Shown here in pieces: positions 9,958 through 20,094 of a DNA stretch of 64,000 nt (position 1 is the first letter of the stretch; each line of letters begins with the position of its first letter). A program made the translations under genes and the position numbers. The DNA comes from Flavobacteriales bacterium (lineage in GTDB: Bacteria; Bacteroidota; Bacteroidia; CAIKAF01). Location of the stretch: NCBI GenBank assembly GCA_025055635.1, contig JANWWQ010000004.1:20478-84477 (forward strand), written 5' to 3'. The notes below the pieces were generated by a model. That model saw only the letters and a list, made by a program, of their open reading frames with translations. It ran no database searches and had not been told where the DNA came from.

Positions 9958-12384
9958 TTAGTATTTAAAATTCCACGTGATGGTAGGAATTATAGGGAAA
10001 AGCGACACCTGCCGGGCCTGAAGCTTGAACGTGCCTTCTGTCAGGTTGCCGCTGCTGTTGTAATAAATGAAAAAAGGATTCAGTCTGGAATACACGTTGT
10101 AAATTGAGAGACTTAGAGAAGAAAAGAACTTCTTCTGGGGGCGTGTAAGCACAAAGGTGGCCGCCAGATCCAGTCGGTGGTAGGGAGCAAAGCGATAGGA
10201 GTTCCGTTCGGCAAACTCGGTTACCAGGCGTTCCTCAATGAAATAGAGGTTTTTAGGTAAGGTTAATGTGTTGCCCGTAGCGTACACAAACACAGCGGAA
10301 ACGTTCAATCGGGAGGTAATATCGTAGCTAAGCACCACGGAGAGGTCGTGGCGCCGGTCATACTTGGCCCAGAACGTGCGGCCCTCATTCAGTTGAGGAA
10401 AGGTACGGTTGGTCCAGGCCAATGTATATCCAATCCAGCCGTTCCACTTGCCACGGGTTTTCCGGATGAAAAACTCGGCTCCCCAAGCCTTACCCTTTCC
10501 TTGTACCAGCGTGTTATCAATGTTGGAGTTTAGGGTTTGGGCAGGATCAGCCCCGTCCTGGAATTCAATCAGGTCACGCATGGGTTTGTAGTACAGTTCC
10601 ACACTGGTCTCCAGCATATCGTCCCAAAAATTATGGTAATAGCCCACGGCTACCTGCTGGCTAAACTGCGGTACCACGTACTCCGTGGTGGGCAGCCACA
10701 CATCAAAAGGCAGCGAGATGGTGGCTCGCGAAGCCAGTTGGATGTACTGCCAGTTCATGGTGTAGGAGGCTTTCACCGAAGCCCATTCATTCAATTTAAA
10801 GCGGGCCGCAAGCCTTGGTTCTGCCCTGAAGTAAGGTTTTATTAGCTGGTGGCGGCTATAATATATGGTATCCACTGTGGCTCCCAAAGCATCCTTCACA
10901 TAGCGGATGAAGCGCCCGTTGAAGGCGTAAAAGGTGGCCCGAACCCCCAGGTTCACACGAAGGCGTTGTGTGACGTCCCAATCATCTGAGGCGTAGGCGG
11001 AGGCCTCATTTGAGAAATATAAAATAGGCTCCGGTGGTTTTACATCCGTGATCTGCGAAGCAAAGGTGATATTGCTAGGGGTGAACTTATGATTCAAGTA
11101 TTCGGCCCCAAAGCGCACGTCGTGGCCTGCCACGGGATAATAGTTGAAATCCGCTTTCAGACCATAGTCGCGCACACCAGAAAAAAGTTTGAAGCGAAAA
11201 TTGTTCTGGTCTCCTTCAAAACGGAATTTGTAATCCGTGAATACGGCCATCAGGTTGCTAAAAAGCTTTTTATTGAATTGATGGTTCCAGCGCAATGTGG
11301 TGGTGGCGTTGCCCCACACAATGGCCGCTCGGAAACCTACCTCGCGATTCACAAACGAAAACACATCCCGGCCAAAATATCCGCTCAGATACAGCTTGTC
11401 CTTTTCGGAAATGCGGTAATGGAGTTTGGTATTCATGTCATAGAAATAATACCCCGACCCGCGGAAAGGCGATTTTTTAGGAATAAAAGGTTTGGCGAGC
11501 ACATCAAAATACGTACGCCTTCCTGAGGCTATCACGGCCAGTTTGTCCTTGACCAGAGGGCCTTGAACCGTCAGCCGCGAAGCAATGGCTCCCAGTCCAC
11601 CTTCCACTTCCCAGCGTTTAAGATTACCCTCCTTCATGGTGATGTCCACCACGCTGGAAAGGCGTCCGCCGTACTGGGCCGGCATACCACCTTTCACTAA
11701 ATTAACCGATTTAATGGCGTCGCTATTGAAAACAGAAAAAAATCCGAACAGGTGTGAGGCGTTGTACACCACGGCCCCGTCCAGCAACACCAGGTTCTGA
11801 TCGGGTCCCCCGCCGCGTATGTAAAGGCCGGAATTACCCTCGCCCGAGGATTGCACGCCCGGCAAAAGGGTCAGCGTCTTCAGGATGTCCACTTCCCCGA
11901 ACAACACCGGTAGCTTTTTCACATCTTCCATTTGCAGCTCCACCGTCCCCATGCGTGTGCTTTCGGTGTTCTGACGGCTGCGCTCGTCGGTCACTTCCAC
12001 CGCCCCGGCCTCAACGGCTACCTTCTGCAATTCCACCGACAGCGTCAGGTCCCGTGTCAGGTCCACCACCTGGGAAAAATTTCTGTAACCAATGTAGGAT
12101 ACTACCACGGTATATTGCCCCGGCTCCACCGTTAGGGAGTAGAATCCATAAGTATTGGTCGTGGTGCCCTTAAGATTTTCCTTCAGGTACACGCTGGCTC
12201 CCAATAGGGCCTCGCCACTGGCAGCTTCCCGCACATAACCGGAAAGAGTCACCTTGCGCTGAGCCATTCCAGGATTGAGGGCCCAGACCGCCCAGAGACC
12301 TGTCCACATCCAGCCGGCAATACGGGAAAGGGCCACCTGCAAAAGCGTCCGCAAAGATATTTCCCCGCTCCCTGGGCCACGCAT
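9958..12384 (-). CDS. TonB-dependent receptor with carboxypeptidase-like regulatory domain
   Basis: VTLSGYVREAASGEALLGASVYLKENLKGTTTNTYGFYSLTV; plug domain LPGVQSSGEGNSGLYIRGGGPDQNLVLLDGAVVYN; beta-barrel C-terminus. Confidence 0.94.
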   Translation of the reverse strand: MRGPGSGEISLRTLLQVALSRIAGWMWTGLWAVWALNPGMAQRKVTLSGYVREAASGEALLGASVYLKENLKGTTTNTYGFYSLTVEPGQYTVVVSYIGYRNFSQVVDLTRDLTLSVELQKVAVEAGAVEVTDERSRQNTESTRMGTVELQMEDVKKLPVLFGEVDILKTLTLLPGVQSSGEGNSGLYIRGGGPDQNLVLLDGAVVYNASHLFGFFSVFNSDAIKSVNLVKGGMPAQYGGRLSSVVDITMKEGNLKRWEVEGGLGAIASRLTVQGPLVKDKLAVIASGRRTYFDVLAKPFIPKKSPFRGSGYYFYDMNTKLHYRISEKDKLYLSGYFGRDVFSFVNREVGFRAAIVWGNATTTLRWNHQFNKKLFSNLMAVFTDYKFRFEGDQNNFRFKLFSGVRDYGLKADFNYYPVAGHDVRFGAEYLNHKFTPSNITFASQITDVKPPEPILYFSNEASAYASDDWDVTQRLRVNLGVRATFYAFNGRFIRYVKDALGATVDTIYYSRHQLIKPYFRAEPRLAARFKLNEWASVKASYTMNWQYIQLASRATISLPFDVWLPTTEYVVPQFSQQVAVGYYHNFWDDMLETSVELYYKPMRDLIEFQDGADPAQTLNSNIDNTLVQGKGKAWGAEFFIRKTRGKWNGWIGYTLAWTNRTFPQLNEGRTFWAKYDRRHDLSVVLSYDITSRLNVSAVFVYATGNTLTLPKNLYFIEERLVTEFAERNSYRFAPYHRLDLAATFVLTRPQKKFFSSLSLSIYNVYSRLNPFFIYYNSSGNLTEGTFKLQARQVSLFPIIPTITWNFKY

Positions 12385-12450
12385 GGCTGTGCTGGTAATT
12401 TTTTATTGATTTGTGGTTAGCTGAAAATGAAACCCCTTGCGGGATTTTAG

Positions 12451-12536
12451 TATTTTTTTTTGGGGGGCGTGCCCCCTGCGCGGCCCCTCCCGCTCTCCCC
12501 TGGCAAGCGCCCAAAGTTCAAAACCTTTAGGGGGGC
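12451..12536. repeat. GC-rich intergenic element with hairpin (possible dispersed repeat)
   Basis: T-run followed by GGGGGGCGTGCCCCC hairpin and GCGCGGCCCCTCCCGCTCTCCCC, in sharp compositional contrast to neighbouring intergenic DNA. Confidence 0.35.
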
Positions 12537-12646
12537 AGAAAAAAGCATGGGCTGTTAATTTCTCACAACCACCTTTTACACAGGCCCTCCCCTCCCCCCC
12601 CACACGCACATTCCGAAAAAGACTTTTTTTGCATGTAAATTCAAAA

Positions 12647-13570
12647 ATGAAACATCCTGTTCTGAGGGCTATTTTATTTTTCCATTTCCTTCCTTGCCAT
12701 TCCCAGATCAACTTGGCCGACTCCTCCGCTCAGGCCGTGGCATACTGGAACAATGGTGACAAAAGGATTTATACCATCAGGTTTGAAAAAGTCAAGATAA
12801 AGGATCAGGACACCCTCTCTCTAAAAGTATTGGAATACGATGCGGAAATCTCCGTGCTCAAGTCAAAACCTGCATTTTATTTAATTCAATGGACGTATCG
12901 CTACCGAAATAATCCCTTTACAGATTTGATGACTGAAACTTTTCAAACTCTCCCTCACGATTCCCGCATTATATACAAAACCAATGAAATGGGGGAATTT
13001 TCTAAACTGGTGAACTGGAGGGAAATACGTAGTAAAGTAAAACGTCAGATTCATAACTTCTCAAAACTTATATTTAAAATGCCGGAACTTAATATGTTTT
13101 TTCAGCAACTGAACACAGCGTTCGCATCCCGTAAGGCCATTGAAATAGCTTTGATTAAGGATATCCGGCAATTTCATAGTTTTCATGGATATTATTTTAA
13201 ACTTGGTAAAAATTATATTGCTACAACCCAAATACCCAACATTTTTGGAGGTGGCTTTTTGAATGCCGAAAATAAAACCCTGTTAAAGGAAGTAGATGCA
13301 AAGAAAGGTACATTCACCATACATCTTACCCAGGAGATAGATAAAGAACAACTCACGGAGGTAATTCACAAGTTTATCCGTAATATGGCGGAAAAGATCC
13401 ACCACGAGCCGCCCAAAAGCGGCGAAATACCTCAATATAATATTGAAATACAGGTGGAAACTCAATTGGATAACGCGGGCTGGGTAATTGAAAGCATGCA
13501 TACGCAAACTGTATTTTACAACGAAAACCGCAATGTGGAAAAAAGACTGATAAAGGCCCACCAAAACTGA
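12647..13570 (+). CDS. Hypothetical secreted protein
   Basis: Signal-peptide-like MKHPVLRAILFFHFLPCHSQ. The ORF track start (12437) reads through the GC-rich intergenic element and is unlikely. Confidence 0.65.
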   Translation: MKHPVLRAILFFHFLPCHSQINLADSSAQAVAYWNNGDKRIYTIRFEKVKIKDQDTLSLKVLEYDAEISVLKSKPAFYLIQWTYRYRNNPFTDLMTETFQTLPHDSRIIYKTNEMGEFSKLVNWREIRSKVKRQIHNFSKLIFKMPELNMFFQQLNTAFASRKAIEIALIKDIRQFHSFHGYYFKLGKNYIATTQIPNIFGGGFLNAENKTLLKEVDAKKGTFTIHLTQEIDKEQLTEVIHKFIRNMAEKIHHEPPKSGEIPQYNIEIQVETQLDNAGWVIESMHTQTVFYNENRNVEKRLIKAHQN

Positions 13571-13705
13571 TGTTTTCATGATTTTGAAATGGACCGTCTC
13601 TTCTCATTCCCTTCAGGGAAAAGGTTGCTGGAAATTTGTTTCAGATTATTTGATTCCCGCTACGCGGATTAAATTTAATATCCTTTTTGCTTAGATTTTT
13701 TGTAT

Positions 13706-14494
13706 TTAATTTTCCTGATCCTCAGGGCCTGAAGATGAAGGATTTTTCACTTTTTTCCGCAAGATCATGAGATAATAACCCACCATGAAAAAATTTCTAC
13801 CTATTTCATCTTGTAAGTTGTAATCAAATTGAAACACATAGCCCACCTGGAAAGTGGAGGCGAGCGAAGGCTTTACGCCCAGCTGAATCTGCAAACGGGT
13901 GCGCTCAAAGTAAGGCGCTCTGGAAGTGAAAAACAGTTCGTTGTGCACATCGGCGCGCAGCATTTTATAACCTGTACGCTGTGGGCCAAAAGGATAGCTG
14001 ACCCCAAAACGCTGGCGAAAACGTTCGCGGACGCCCTGGGTGGTGAAGCGCACTTCTACGCGGTAGCGATGGTCCACGCTGAGGGGCCCAAGAGGCTGGT
14101 TGAAAGCAGCCTGAGGCCAGAGCCGTATCTCCGCCGTCCGCATGGGTCGCCGGAAATTGCCTCCTTCCCTGTAGGTGTGGTATAGGCCGGCGCCCAGGCC
14201 CGTCGTAAAGGTCTCCGTCACCCTTAGAAAAACAGCTCCCTTCCCTTCGTAATAGTGAAACCAATCGTAGAAGCGCAATGACCGCAGGCAGCCTTCGGCG
14301 AGCAGGGTCCAGCGGGCTGAAGGCCGGTAGCCCACGCTGACCAGGTTCCAGGACCCCAGCGAAGTCAGTGCATCCTGAGCTATTCCCTTTCCGCTGGTAA
14401 ATAATAGGATTTTCCCTACGCCAACGACCGTGACCGCTCTGCAAGTGCCCAGTGATGTAAAAAATACCCTTGACAAAATATGCTTCCGTCTCAT
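13706..14494 (-). CDS. DUF2490-like outer-membrane protein
   Basis: WNLVSVGYRPSARWTLLAEGCLRSLRFYDWFHYY...; EVRFTTQGVRERFRQRFGVSYPFG; NVGYYLMI-like end. ATG/TAA overlap with truB. Confidence 0.6.
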   Translation of the reverse strand: MRRKHILSRVFFTSLGTCRAVTVVGVGKILLFTSGKGIAQDALTSLGSWNLVSVGYRPSARWTLLAEGCLRSLRFYDWFHYYEGKGAVFLRVTETFTTGLGAGLYHTYREGGNFRRPMRTAEIRLWPQAAFNQPLGPLSVDHRYRVEVRFTTQGVRERFRQRFGVSYPFGPQRTGYKMLRADVHNELFFTSRAPYFERTRLQIQLGVKPSLASTFQVGYVFQFDYNLQDEIGRNFFMVGYYLMILRKKVKNPSSSGPEDQEN

Positions 14495-15225
14495 AAAGTG
14501 TTTTCCGAAAGTTCGGAACAGTCTGGATTAAAATTCTGACAAAAAGCCTTCAGCTCCTCCATGGAAGCGGCATCCGATAACCGATAAGCCCCGCTACGGG
14601 TGCGTACCAGGCGCTCCAGCACGGCCACCGTACCCAAGGCATGGCCCAGGTCCCGGGCCAAACTCCGAATGTAGGTACCCTTGGAACAATGGATGTATAG
14701 CGATAAATACGGCGAATTCCACTCCAAAAGCTGCAACCTGAAAATATGAATAGGCCGGGGCTTCAAGGAAAGACTCATTCCTTTTCGGGCCCACTGGTAA
14801 GCGCGTCTGCCCTGAATTTTCACAGCAGAATAAAGCGGTGGGGTCTGAAATTGTTCTCCTTCAAATTTTCGTAAGGTGTTTTCTATATCAGAGACAGTTA
14901 AAAAAGGTATGGGTTTTCGCTCGTTAACCGGGGTTTCTCGGTCGTGGCTTGGTGTACTTTGCCCTAGGCAAAGGGTGGCTTCATATTCCTTGTCATCGCT
15001 AGTGAGACGAGCCAATTCCCTCGTCAAGGGTCCCGAAGCCAGTACCATCAGACCCTGCGCCAAGGGATCCAGCGTACCGGCATGTCCCACTTTAACACGG
15101 CGCTTGAAGTGTCGGCTCAAGCATCCATGTAAAAATTTCACTAAATCAAAGGAGGTCCACCCACTGGGTTTATTTAAGAGATAAATCCCCGCTTCGGGCT
15201 GGCCTTCAAAGGGAATTTTTGCCAT
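14491..15225 (-). CDS. truB: tRNA pseudouridine(55) synthase
   Basis: GIYLLNKPSGWTSFDLV, KVGHAGTLDPLAQGLMVL, PPLYSAVKIQGRRAYQWARKG. Confidence 0.95.
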   Translation of the reverse strand: MAKIPFEGQPEAGIYLLNKPSGWTSFDLVKFLHGCLSRHFKRRVKVGHAGTLDPLAQGLMVLASGPLTRELARLTSDDKEYEATLCLGQSTPSHDRETPVNERKPIPFLTVSDIENTLRKFEGEQFQTPPLYSAVKIQGRRAYQWARKGMSLSLKPRPIHIFRLQLLEWNSPYLSLYIHCSKGTYIRSLARDLGHALGTVAVLERLVRTRSGAYRLSDAASMEELKAFCQNFNPDCSELSENTL

Positions 15226-15229
15226 CTCT

Positions 15230-16591
15230 TCACTTCCGTTCTAATAGTAAACTTTTCCAGGCTAATCCCTGCCAAGAGCCTGAAGACATGAGAAGAAGCA
15301 CAAAGGGCGAACGCAGAGAGCCCAATACAGCTTTGGCCAAAGCCTGTGCGTCATGGGCCACTACCTCCACGTCTCCCGCGAAGGCTTCTGCCACCTCGGC
15401 AGGAGTGAGGGAAGGAAGTTTTTTAAGTTCCAAGGCATGGTTGTCGTAAAACACAAAAGCCTTGTCCGCAGGTTCTAAAGTGCGGGCATACAAAGGCAGG
15501 TAGTTCCTGGAAAGACTGCTATAAGTGTGAAGTTCTAAAGCCGCTATGAAATGGTGATGAGGATAACGATGGCGCACGGCCGCCACGGTAGCCCGGACCT
15601 TGCTGGGGGCATGGGCAAAATCCATGTAAGCCACATCAGGAGCGCGTTCCCAGATTTTCTCCAGCCGACCCCCTGCCCCCTCAAAGGTGGCAAATGCCTG
15701 ATAAATACACGCATCGCCAAGCCCCAATCTACGGCACACCGCTCGCACAGCGGCCATATTTTTCAGATTGTGGCGGCCGAAAATATGCGTAGAAATCCGC
15801 TCCCCGCTTTCTGTTAAAAAATGTGGTTCTGCAGTGTTGGAATCGTTAGGAAGTGCCTCGTAACCCACAGCTTCCCAATCCGCTCCCTGAAATTCCGTAA
15901 CGAGAGACCTAAGTACAGAATCTTCTAGGTCATAGTACACTGTTGCCCCAGTAGGCAAGCTAGCCAGCCTGCTACGAAAGGCCTCCACGTAGGAGGCCTC
16001 GTCCGGATATACATTGGCATGATCCCATGCTAAACCAGTTAAGATCAAGTGAGTCGGGTTGTAATGCATGAATTTGGGCCGATTATCCAGAGGAGAAGAA
16101 AAATATTCATCTCCCTCAATGATAGCTAGGGGGGATGATGGAGAGATGCGTACACTGCGTTCAAAGCCTGCCACGGAACTGCCCACCAAGTAATCAAATG
16201 CCCATCCCGCTTGCCGCAAGGTATGCATGAGCAGAGCCGTCACAGTAGTCTTACCGTGGCTACCGGCCACGACCACCTGCGGCACTCTCTGCCATTCTCT
16301 TCCTAAAAATTCTGGAAAAGACATAACGGGTAAGCTGAGCGCTAGGGCTTTCTGCAACTCTGGATTATCAGGACGCGCATGCATGCCCAGCAGGACCAAA
16401 TCCAGCTCCGATGTGACGCGCTGCGGATCCCATCCTTCCGTGGAAGGCAAAAGACCTGCCTGAAGCAGCCGGTTGCGCGCCGGATCAAAAATCTGATCGT
16501 CTGAACCGCTCACTACATGACCCAAACGTTGCAATTCCAGAGCCAGCGCATGCATTACAGCACCCCCAATGGCTATCATATGAATCCGCAT
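15230..16591 (-). CDS. mpl: Mur ligase family protein, Mpl-like (UDP-N-acetylmuramate:peptide ligase)
   Basis: MRIHMIAIGGAVMHALALELQRLGHVVSGSDDQIFDP; VVVAGSHGKTTVTALLMHTL; IFGRHNLKNMAAVRAVCRRLG; VAYMDFAHAPSKVRATV. Confidence 0.82.
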   Translation of the reverse strand: MRIHMIAIGGAVMHALALELQRLGHVVSGSDDQIFDPARNRLLQAGLLPSTEGWDPQRVTSELDLVLLGMHARPDNPELQKALALSLPVMSFPEFLGREWQRVPQVVVAGSHGKTTVTALLMHTLRQAGWAFDYLVGSSVAGFERSVRISPSSPLAIIEGDEYFSSPLDNRPKFMHYNPTHLILTGLAWDHANVYPDEASYVEAFRSRLASLPTGATVYYDLEDSVLRSLVTEFQGADWEAVGYEALPNDSNTAEPHFLTESGERISTHIFGRHNLKNMAAVRAVCRRLGLGDACIYQAFATFEGAGGRLEKIWERAPDVAYMDFAHAPSKVRATVAAVRHRYPHHHFIAALELHTYSSLSRNYLPLYARTLEPADKAFVFYDNHALELKKLPSLTPAEVAEAFAGDVEVVAHDAQALAKAVLGSLRSPFVLLLMSSGSWQGLAWKSLLLERK

Positions 16592-16691
16592 GGCCCAAAA
16601 GTAAATTGCCAAAAACCCATCCCCTTCCCATGAAGTCTTTGAAAAATGGTATGCAAGCAGACAACTTTTTTCATACTTTTACCATCAGGAT

Positions 16692-18191
16692 TTGATGATG
16701 AAAATTTTACGGACAAATTTCTTTCTGATACTGGTTATTCTTTGGATTACAAAAACTGAGGGGCATGGACAAAATGTAGGAATTGGAACCAACACTCCTG
16801 ACAATTCAGCCATCCTGCACCTGGAAAGCACCACGATGGGTTTCCTTCCTCCACGCATGACTTACGCCCAGCGTGATGCCATCGTCAATCCTGCCCAGGG
16901 CCTTGTGGTTTTCATCACCGAAGACAGTACACTGCAATTCTGGAATGGCGCCTGCTGGCTGAAAAGCTTCCAGGAAAGCTGTAATAGTTGTCATTTCACA
17001 GTCAACCCCTCCGCGCCTTCCGACACCATTGACCGCACCATTACGGACAGTTGTTCAGTAACCCTGCAACTTACCCAAACCAACGGGGTGCCCCAGAATA
17101 TTATTTTCAATGTGGCTTCCGTACTTCCCAACGGGATGAGTGTGACCATTAGCCCTAATCCGCTGATGTCCACTGGTCAGGCCACTATTACCGTCCATGT
17201 AACACCCTTCACTCCGGCCGGCCTCCACACGGTTATTATTCAAGCTTTCTGTGGACAACAACTCCAAACAATCGTTTATTCCGTGTATGTGGAACCCTGT
17301 TACCTGTTAGATGTATTCAATTCTACCCAGAATTATGATGTGGCAGTGAATCTATACTCCACCTATCCGAATGCGCCTACCAACTCCCCCGTATGCGTCC
17401 ATGTGACTGTACATCCTGGTGTAGAGATAACAAGCAACACAACATCTCTTCCTGCATTTACCACAGGCAACTTACCTGCGGGTTCTGTTGTAGGTATAAC
17501 CAACAACGGGAATATAATCGGGCGCGGAGGCAATGGCGGTCAAGCCTACAGTCCTTCGGCCGGTACGACAGGGGAAGGATTTCCAGGGGGCACGGCCATA
17601 GAGCTCACTACTGCTACAACCATTCAGAACAACTTCAACATATTCGGCGGGGGAGGTGGCGGCAATGCCATGGCCTTCCAAATTAGCTGGACGCCCCCTG
17701 CCCCCGCCAATATTGTGACATTAGGAATATTTGTGGGGGCTGGAGGTGGTGGAGGAGCGGGTAACGGCCTGGGAGGTCAGGCACCAGGAGGCATTGTGGG
17801 ATTGTCCTATTACGTTAATGGTCTTAATGGTACAGGAGGCCAGTTTGGCGTGGGCGGCCAAGGCGGTATTCTCAACTTTCCCATACCGGTTAACTTGGGG
17901 CCCGTCACCATAAGCTTGTCGCCCAACGCTGTAGGAGGTAACGGTGGCGGATATGGTTATCCGGGCACTCAGGGCTATTTTAACCTCCTTGTGAGCGCCT
18001 CTATTACTATTAACCTTCCATTTTTGGGGACAGTAACTGTTCCTGTTGTGAACAATGTGCCCATTCCTTTGCCGGTGCCTCCCCCGCCTCCCGGAGCCGG
18101 AGGGTACGCTATCAAGCGCAACGGCAATCCAGTGAACATCCCCGATAACTTTTACACCAATTCTAACCTGCGCGGACAGGTAGGCAACTGA
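16692..18191 (+). CDS. Secreted glycine-rich protein with Bacteroidota tail-fibre/collagen-like-type N-terminal module
   Basis: NVGIGTNTPDNSAILHLESTTMGFLPPRMTYAQRDAIVNPAQGLVVFITEDSTLQFWNGACW; Gly-rich tract FGGGGGGNAM...VGAGGGGGAGNGLGGQAPGG. Confidence 0.7.
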   Translation: MMMKILRTNFFLILVILWITKTEGHGQNVGIGTNTPDNSAILHLESTTMGFLPPRMTYAQRDAIVNPAQGLVVFITEDSTLQFWNGACWLKSFQESCNSCHFTVNPSAPSDTIDRTITDSCSVTLQLTQTNGVPQNIIFNVASVLPNGMSVTISPNPLMSTGQATITVHVTPFTPAGLHTVIIQAFCGQQLQTIVYSVYVEPCYLLDVFNSTQNYDVAVNLYSTYPNAPTNSPVCVHVTVHPGVEITSNTTSLPAFTTGNLPAGSVVGITNNGNIIGRGGNGGQAYSPSAGTTGEGFPGGTAIELTTATTIQNNFNIFGGGGGGNAMAFQISWTPPAPANIVTLGIFVGAGGGGGAGNGLGGQAPGGIVGLSYYVNGLNGTGGQFGVGGQGGILNFPIPVNLGPVTISLSPNAVGGNGGGYGYPGTQGYFNLLVSASITINLPFLGTVTVPVVNNVPIPLPVPPPPPGAGGYAIKRNGNPVNIPDNFYTNSNLRGQVGN

Positions 18192-18193
18192 TT

Positions 18194-18832
18194 ATGGCCA
18201 TGAAACATTTCATTAATTTTCTTATTTTTATTCCAGCCGCTCTGTGGGGTCAGAGCTTTGAAGGCGTTCTGCACCTGGAGGCCCTGAATTATTCTGCGGG
18301 CGAAGCAGCCCAAATCACCTGGTACATAGGAGCGGCAGGTCAACGCCTGGATTATCAAATAAAAACCCAAGAAGGTCAAGGGCAATATAGTATATTCTTT
18401 CCCAAGGGAGACTTGAACGCTTACATGACCGCCGAAGGCAACGGGGAAAAACGGCTTTATACCATTCCTCCCAGCCTGGCCGATCCTTCCAATCCCATGA
18501 ACCAGCTGTTTTTTGCCCGGGAAACGGGTAATCGGGCGCCCAAAGGCCGTTTTGATGCCCGCGAGGTGCATATCCAGGGTACCCAGGGGCACGTGGAATG
18601 CTGGGTGGCCGACGTTCCAGGGCTCACTGTAAACGATTTTCCCCAGATGCTGCAAGGCCGTGGGGCCATTCGGGCCCTTCTGGCTCAAAATATCAGTGGG
18701 ATACCCATAGAGCTCACGGCTTATAACCCCGAAGGTAAGGCCCTCTTCCATCAAAAAATTATTTCCGTAGAACCTGGTAAGGTTAATGAAAGCCTTCTTA
18801 AAATCCCCGAAGGCTATACCCGAATTGAATAG
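18194..18832 (+). CDS. Hypothetical secreted protein (DUF4412-like)
   Basis: Signal peptide MKHFINFLIFIPAALWGQSFEGVLHLEALNYSAGEAAQITWYIGAAGQRLDYQ. 2 nt after the preceding stop codon. Confidence 0.6.
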   Translation: MAMKHFINFLIFIPAALWGQSFEGVLHLEALNYSAGEAAQITWYIGAAGQRLDYQIKTQEGQGQYSIFFPKGDLNAYMTAEGNGEKRLYTIPPSLADPSNPMNQLFFARETGNRAPKGRFDAREVHIQGTQGHVECWVADVPGLTVNDFPQMLQGRGAIRALLAQNISGIPIELTAYNPEGKALFHQKIISVEPGKVNESLLKIPEGYTRIE

Positions 18833-19334
18833 CAGAAAACAGAACACCCTGAATGAATCTGCAAAAGCAATCTAGGGCTGGCTTTTAAAAGTTAGTTGGT
18901 ATTAGTTGGAAATTGTTTTGTTTTGGTTCAACTTTGAAAGGGTTAACCTAAAAACATTATAGAGGTTGGTCCATTGATTTAAACAGGTCATTAAAATCAT
19001 TCAATTCTCAATTAATTAAATGTTTTATTTTTGGTAATTGTTTTGTTTTTTGTTATTTTTTCGCTTCAGGCCGCATAAATTAGAAGTCAAAAATTTAATT
19101 TCGGCGAGTGACAGGCCTGCGAATAGGGTTGCTAGTGTGTGTTATTGAAATAAAATAAATTTTACAGCTACACGTAAAAGCTATAATTATAATTATTTAA
19201 AATTTAGAAATCTTAGTTTAATCAGTTTTCAAAAACCGTAAAACTAAAATCTGATTAAAGCATGTTTCAAAGGACTTTTAATTAAGCATTCTTTGTGTAC
19301 TGAAATGATAAATACCGCACAAAGGAATTTTTCA

Positions 19335-20033
19335 CTAATCTTCAATCAAATTCTCCTCCCTGAATGATAAATAGCCATTAGCGGTTATGATTAAGTGATC
19401 TAAGAAACGAATTTCCAAACTTTTTGCACCGGCCACAAGTTTTTTGGTGAGCAGGATATCCTGTTCGCTGGCCTGGAGTTGTCCGGAAGGATGATTGTGG
19501 GCCACCAGAATGCCCGTGGCTTTATGCATCAAGGCAAGTCGAAACACCACCTTGGGATCTACCACCACCTGGGTGAGGCCGCCCATGGCCACATATTCCA
19601 CATGTTTGATTTGATTCTGATTGTTGGTCAGGGCCACAAGAAAATGTTCCCGATCATGGTCTTCCAGATAACTACGCAAAGCCTCATAGGCCAGTTGGCT
19701 GGAGGATATACGGAGCTTAGAGGGCAGGCTATCCCTCTGACGGCGGCGACCTAATTCCAAGGCGGCCAAGAGTGTAACGGCCTTTTTCGGCCCCACCCCT
19801 TTTATTTGGCTCAGGTCATCTACTGTAAGGCGACTGAGTTCTGCAATGGAATTGTGGTATTTCTTTAGAAGATCCCGGGCCACATCCAGGGCTGATTTTT
19901 CAGCGGTGCCGGTGTTGAGAAGGATGGCCAAAAGCTCGGCATCACTGAGGGCCTGTGGTCCCTTCATGATAAATTTTTCCCGGGGTCTTTCGTCTTTAGC
20001 CCACAGCTTAATGGGTGTCCTGGATTCCCCCAT
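19335..20033 (-). CDS. radC: RadC family JAB-domain DNA repair protein
   Basis: DERPREKFIMKGPQALSDAELLAILLNTG, VAHNHPSGQLQASEQDILLTKKL. Confidence 0.95.
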   Translation of the reverse strand: MGESRTPIKLWAKDERPREKFIMKGPQALSDAELLAILLNTGTAEKSALDVARDLLKKYHNSIAELSRLTVDDLSQIKGVGPKKAVTLLAALELGRRRQRDSLPSKLRISSSQLAYEALRSYLEDHDREHFLVALTNNQNQIKHVEYVAMGGLTQVVVDPKVVFRLALMHKATGILVAHNHPSGQLQASEQDILLTKKLVAGAKSLEIRFLDHLIITANGYLSFREENLIED

Positions 20034-20094
20034 CCTCCAAAAATAAAAACTACCCTTAAGGGGTAGATGAGAAAAATTCCACTAACGCAGCCTT

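Noticed and set aside
9024-12384. TonB receptor plus DUF4249 as a SusCD-type polysaccharide utilisation locus
   Set aside because: No glycoside hydrolase or SusD-type (RagB) gene adjacent; DUF4249/TonB pairing is a common Bacteroidota arrangement of unclear substrate.
16692-18191. Gly-rich fibre protein as evidence of prophage
   Set aside because: No capsid, portal, terminase or integrase genes nearby; neighbours are housekeeping genes.
18152-18847. Minus-strand 231-aa ORF
   Set aside because: Antisense to the 18194-18832 CDS, which has a clear signal peptide; likely a spurious shadow frame.
18833-19334. AT-rich 500-nt gap with a 14-nt direct repeat (aattgttttgtttt at 18911 and 19036), possible ncRNA or origin-like region
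   Set aside because: Low-complexity T/G repeat; no stable hairpins, DnaA-box cluster or known RNA motif seen.
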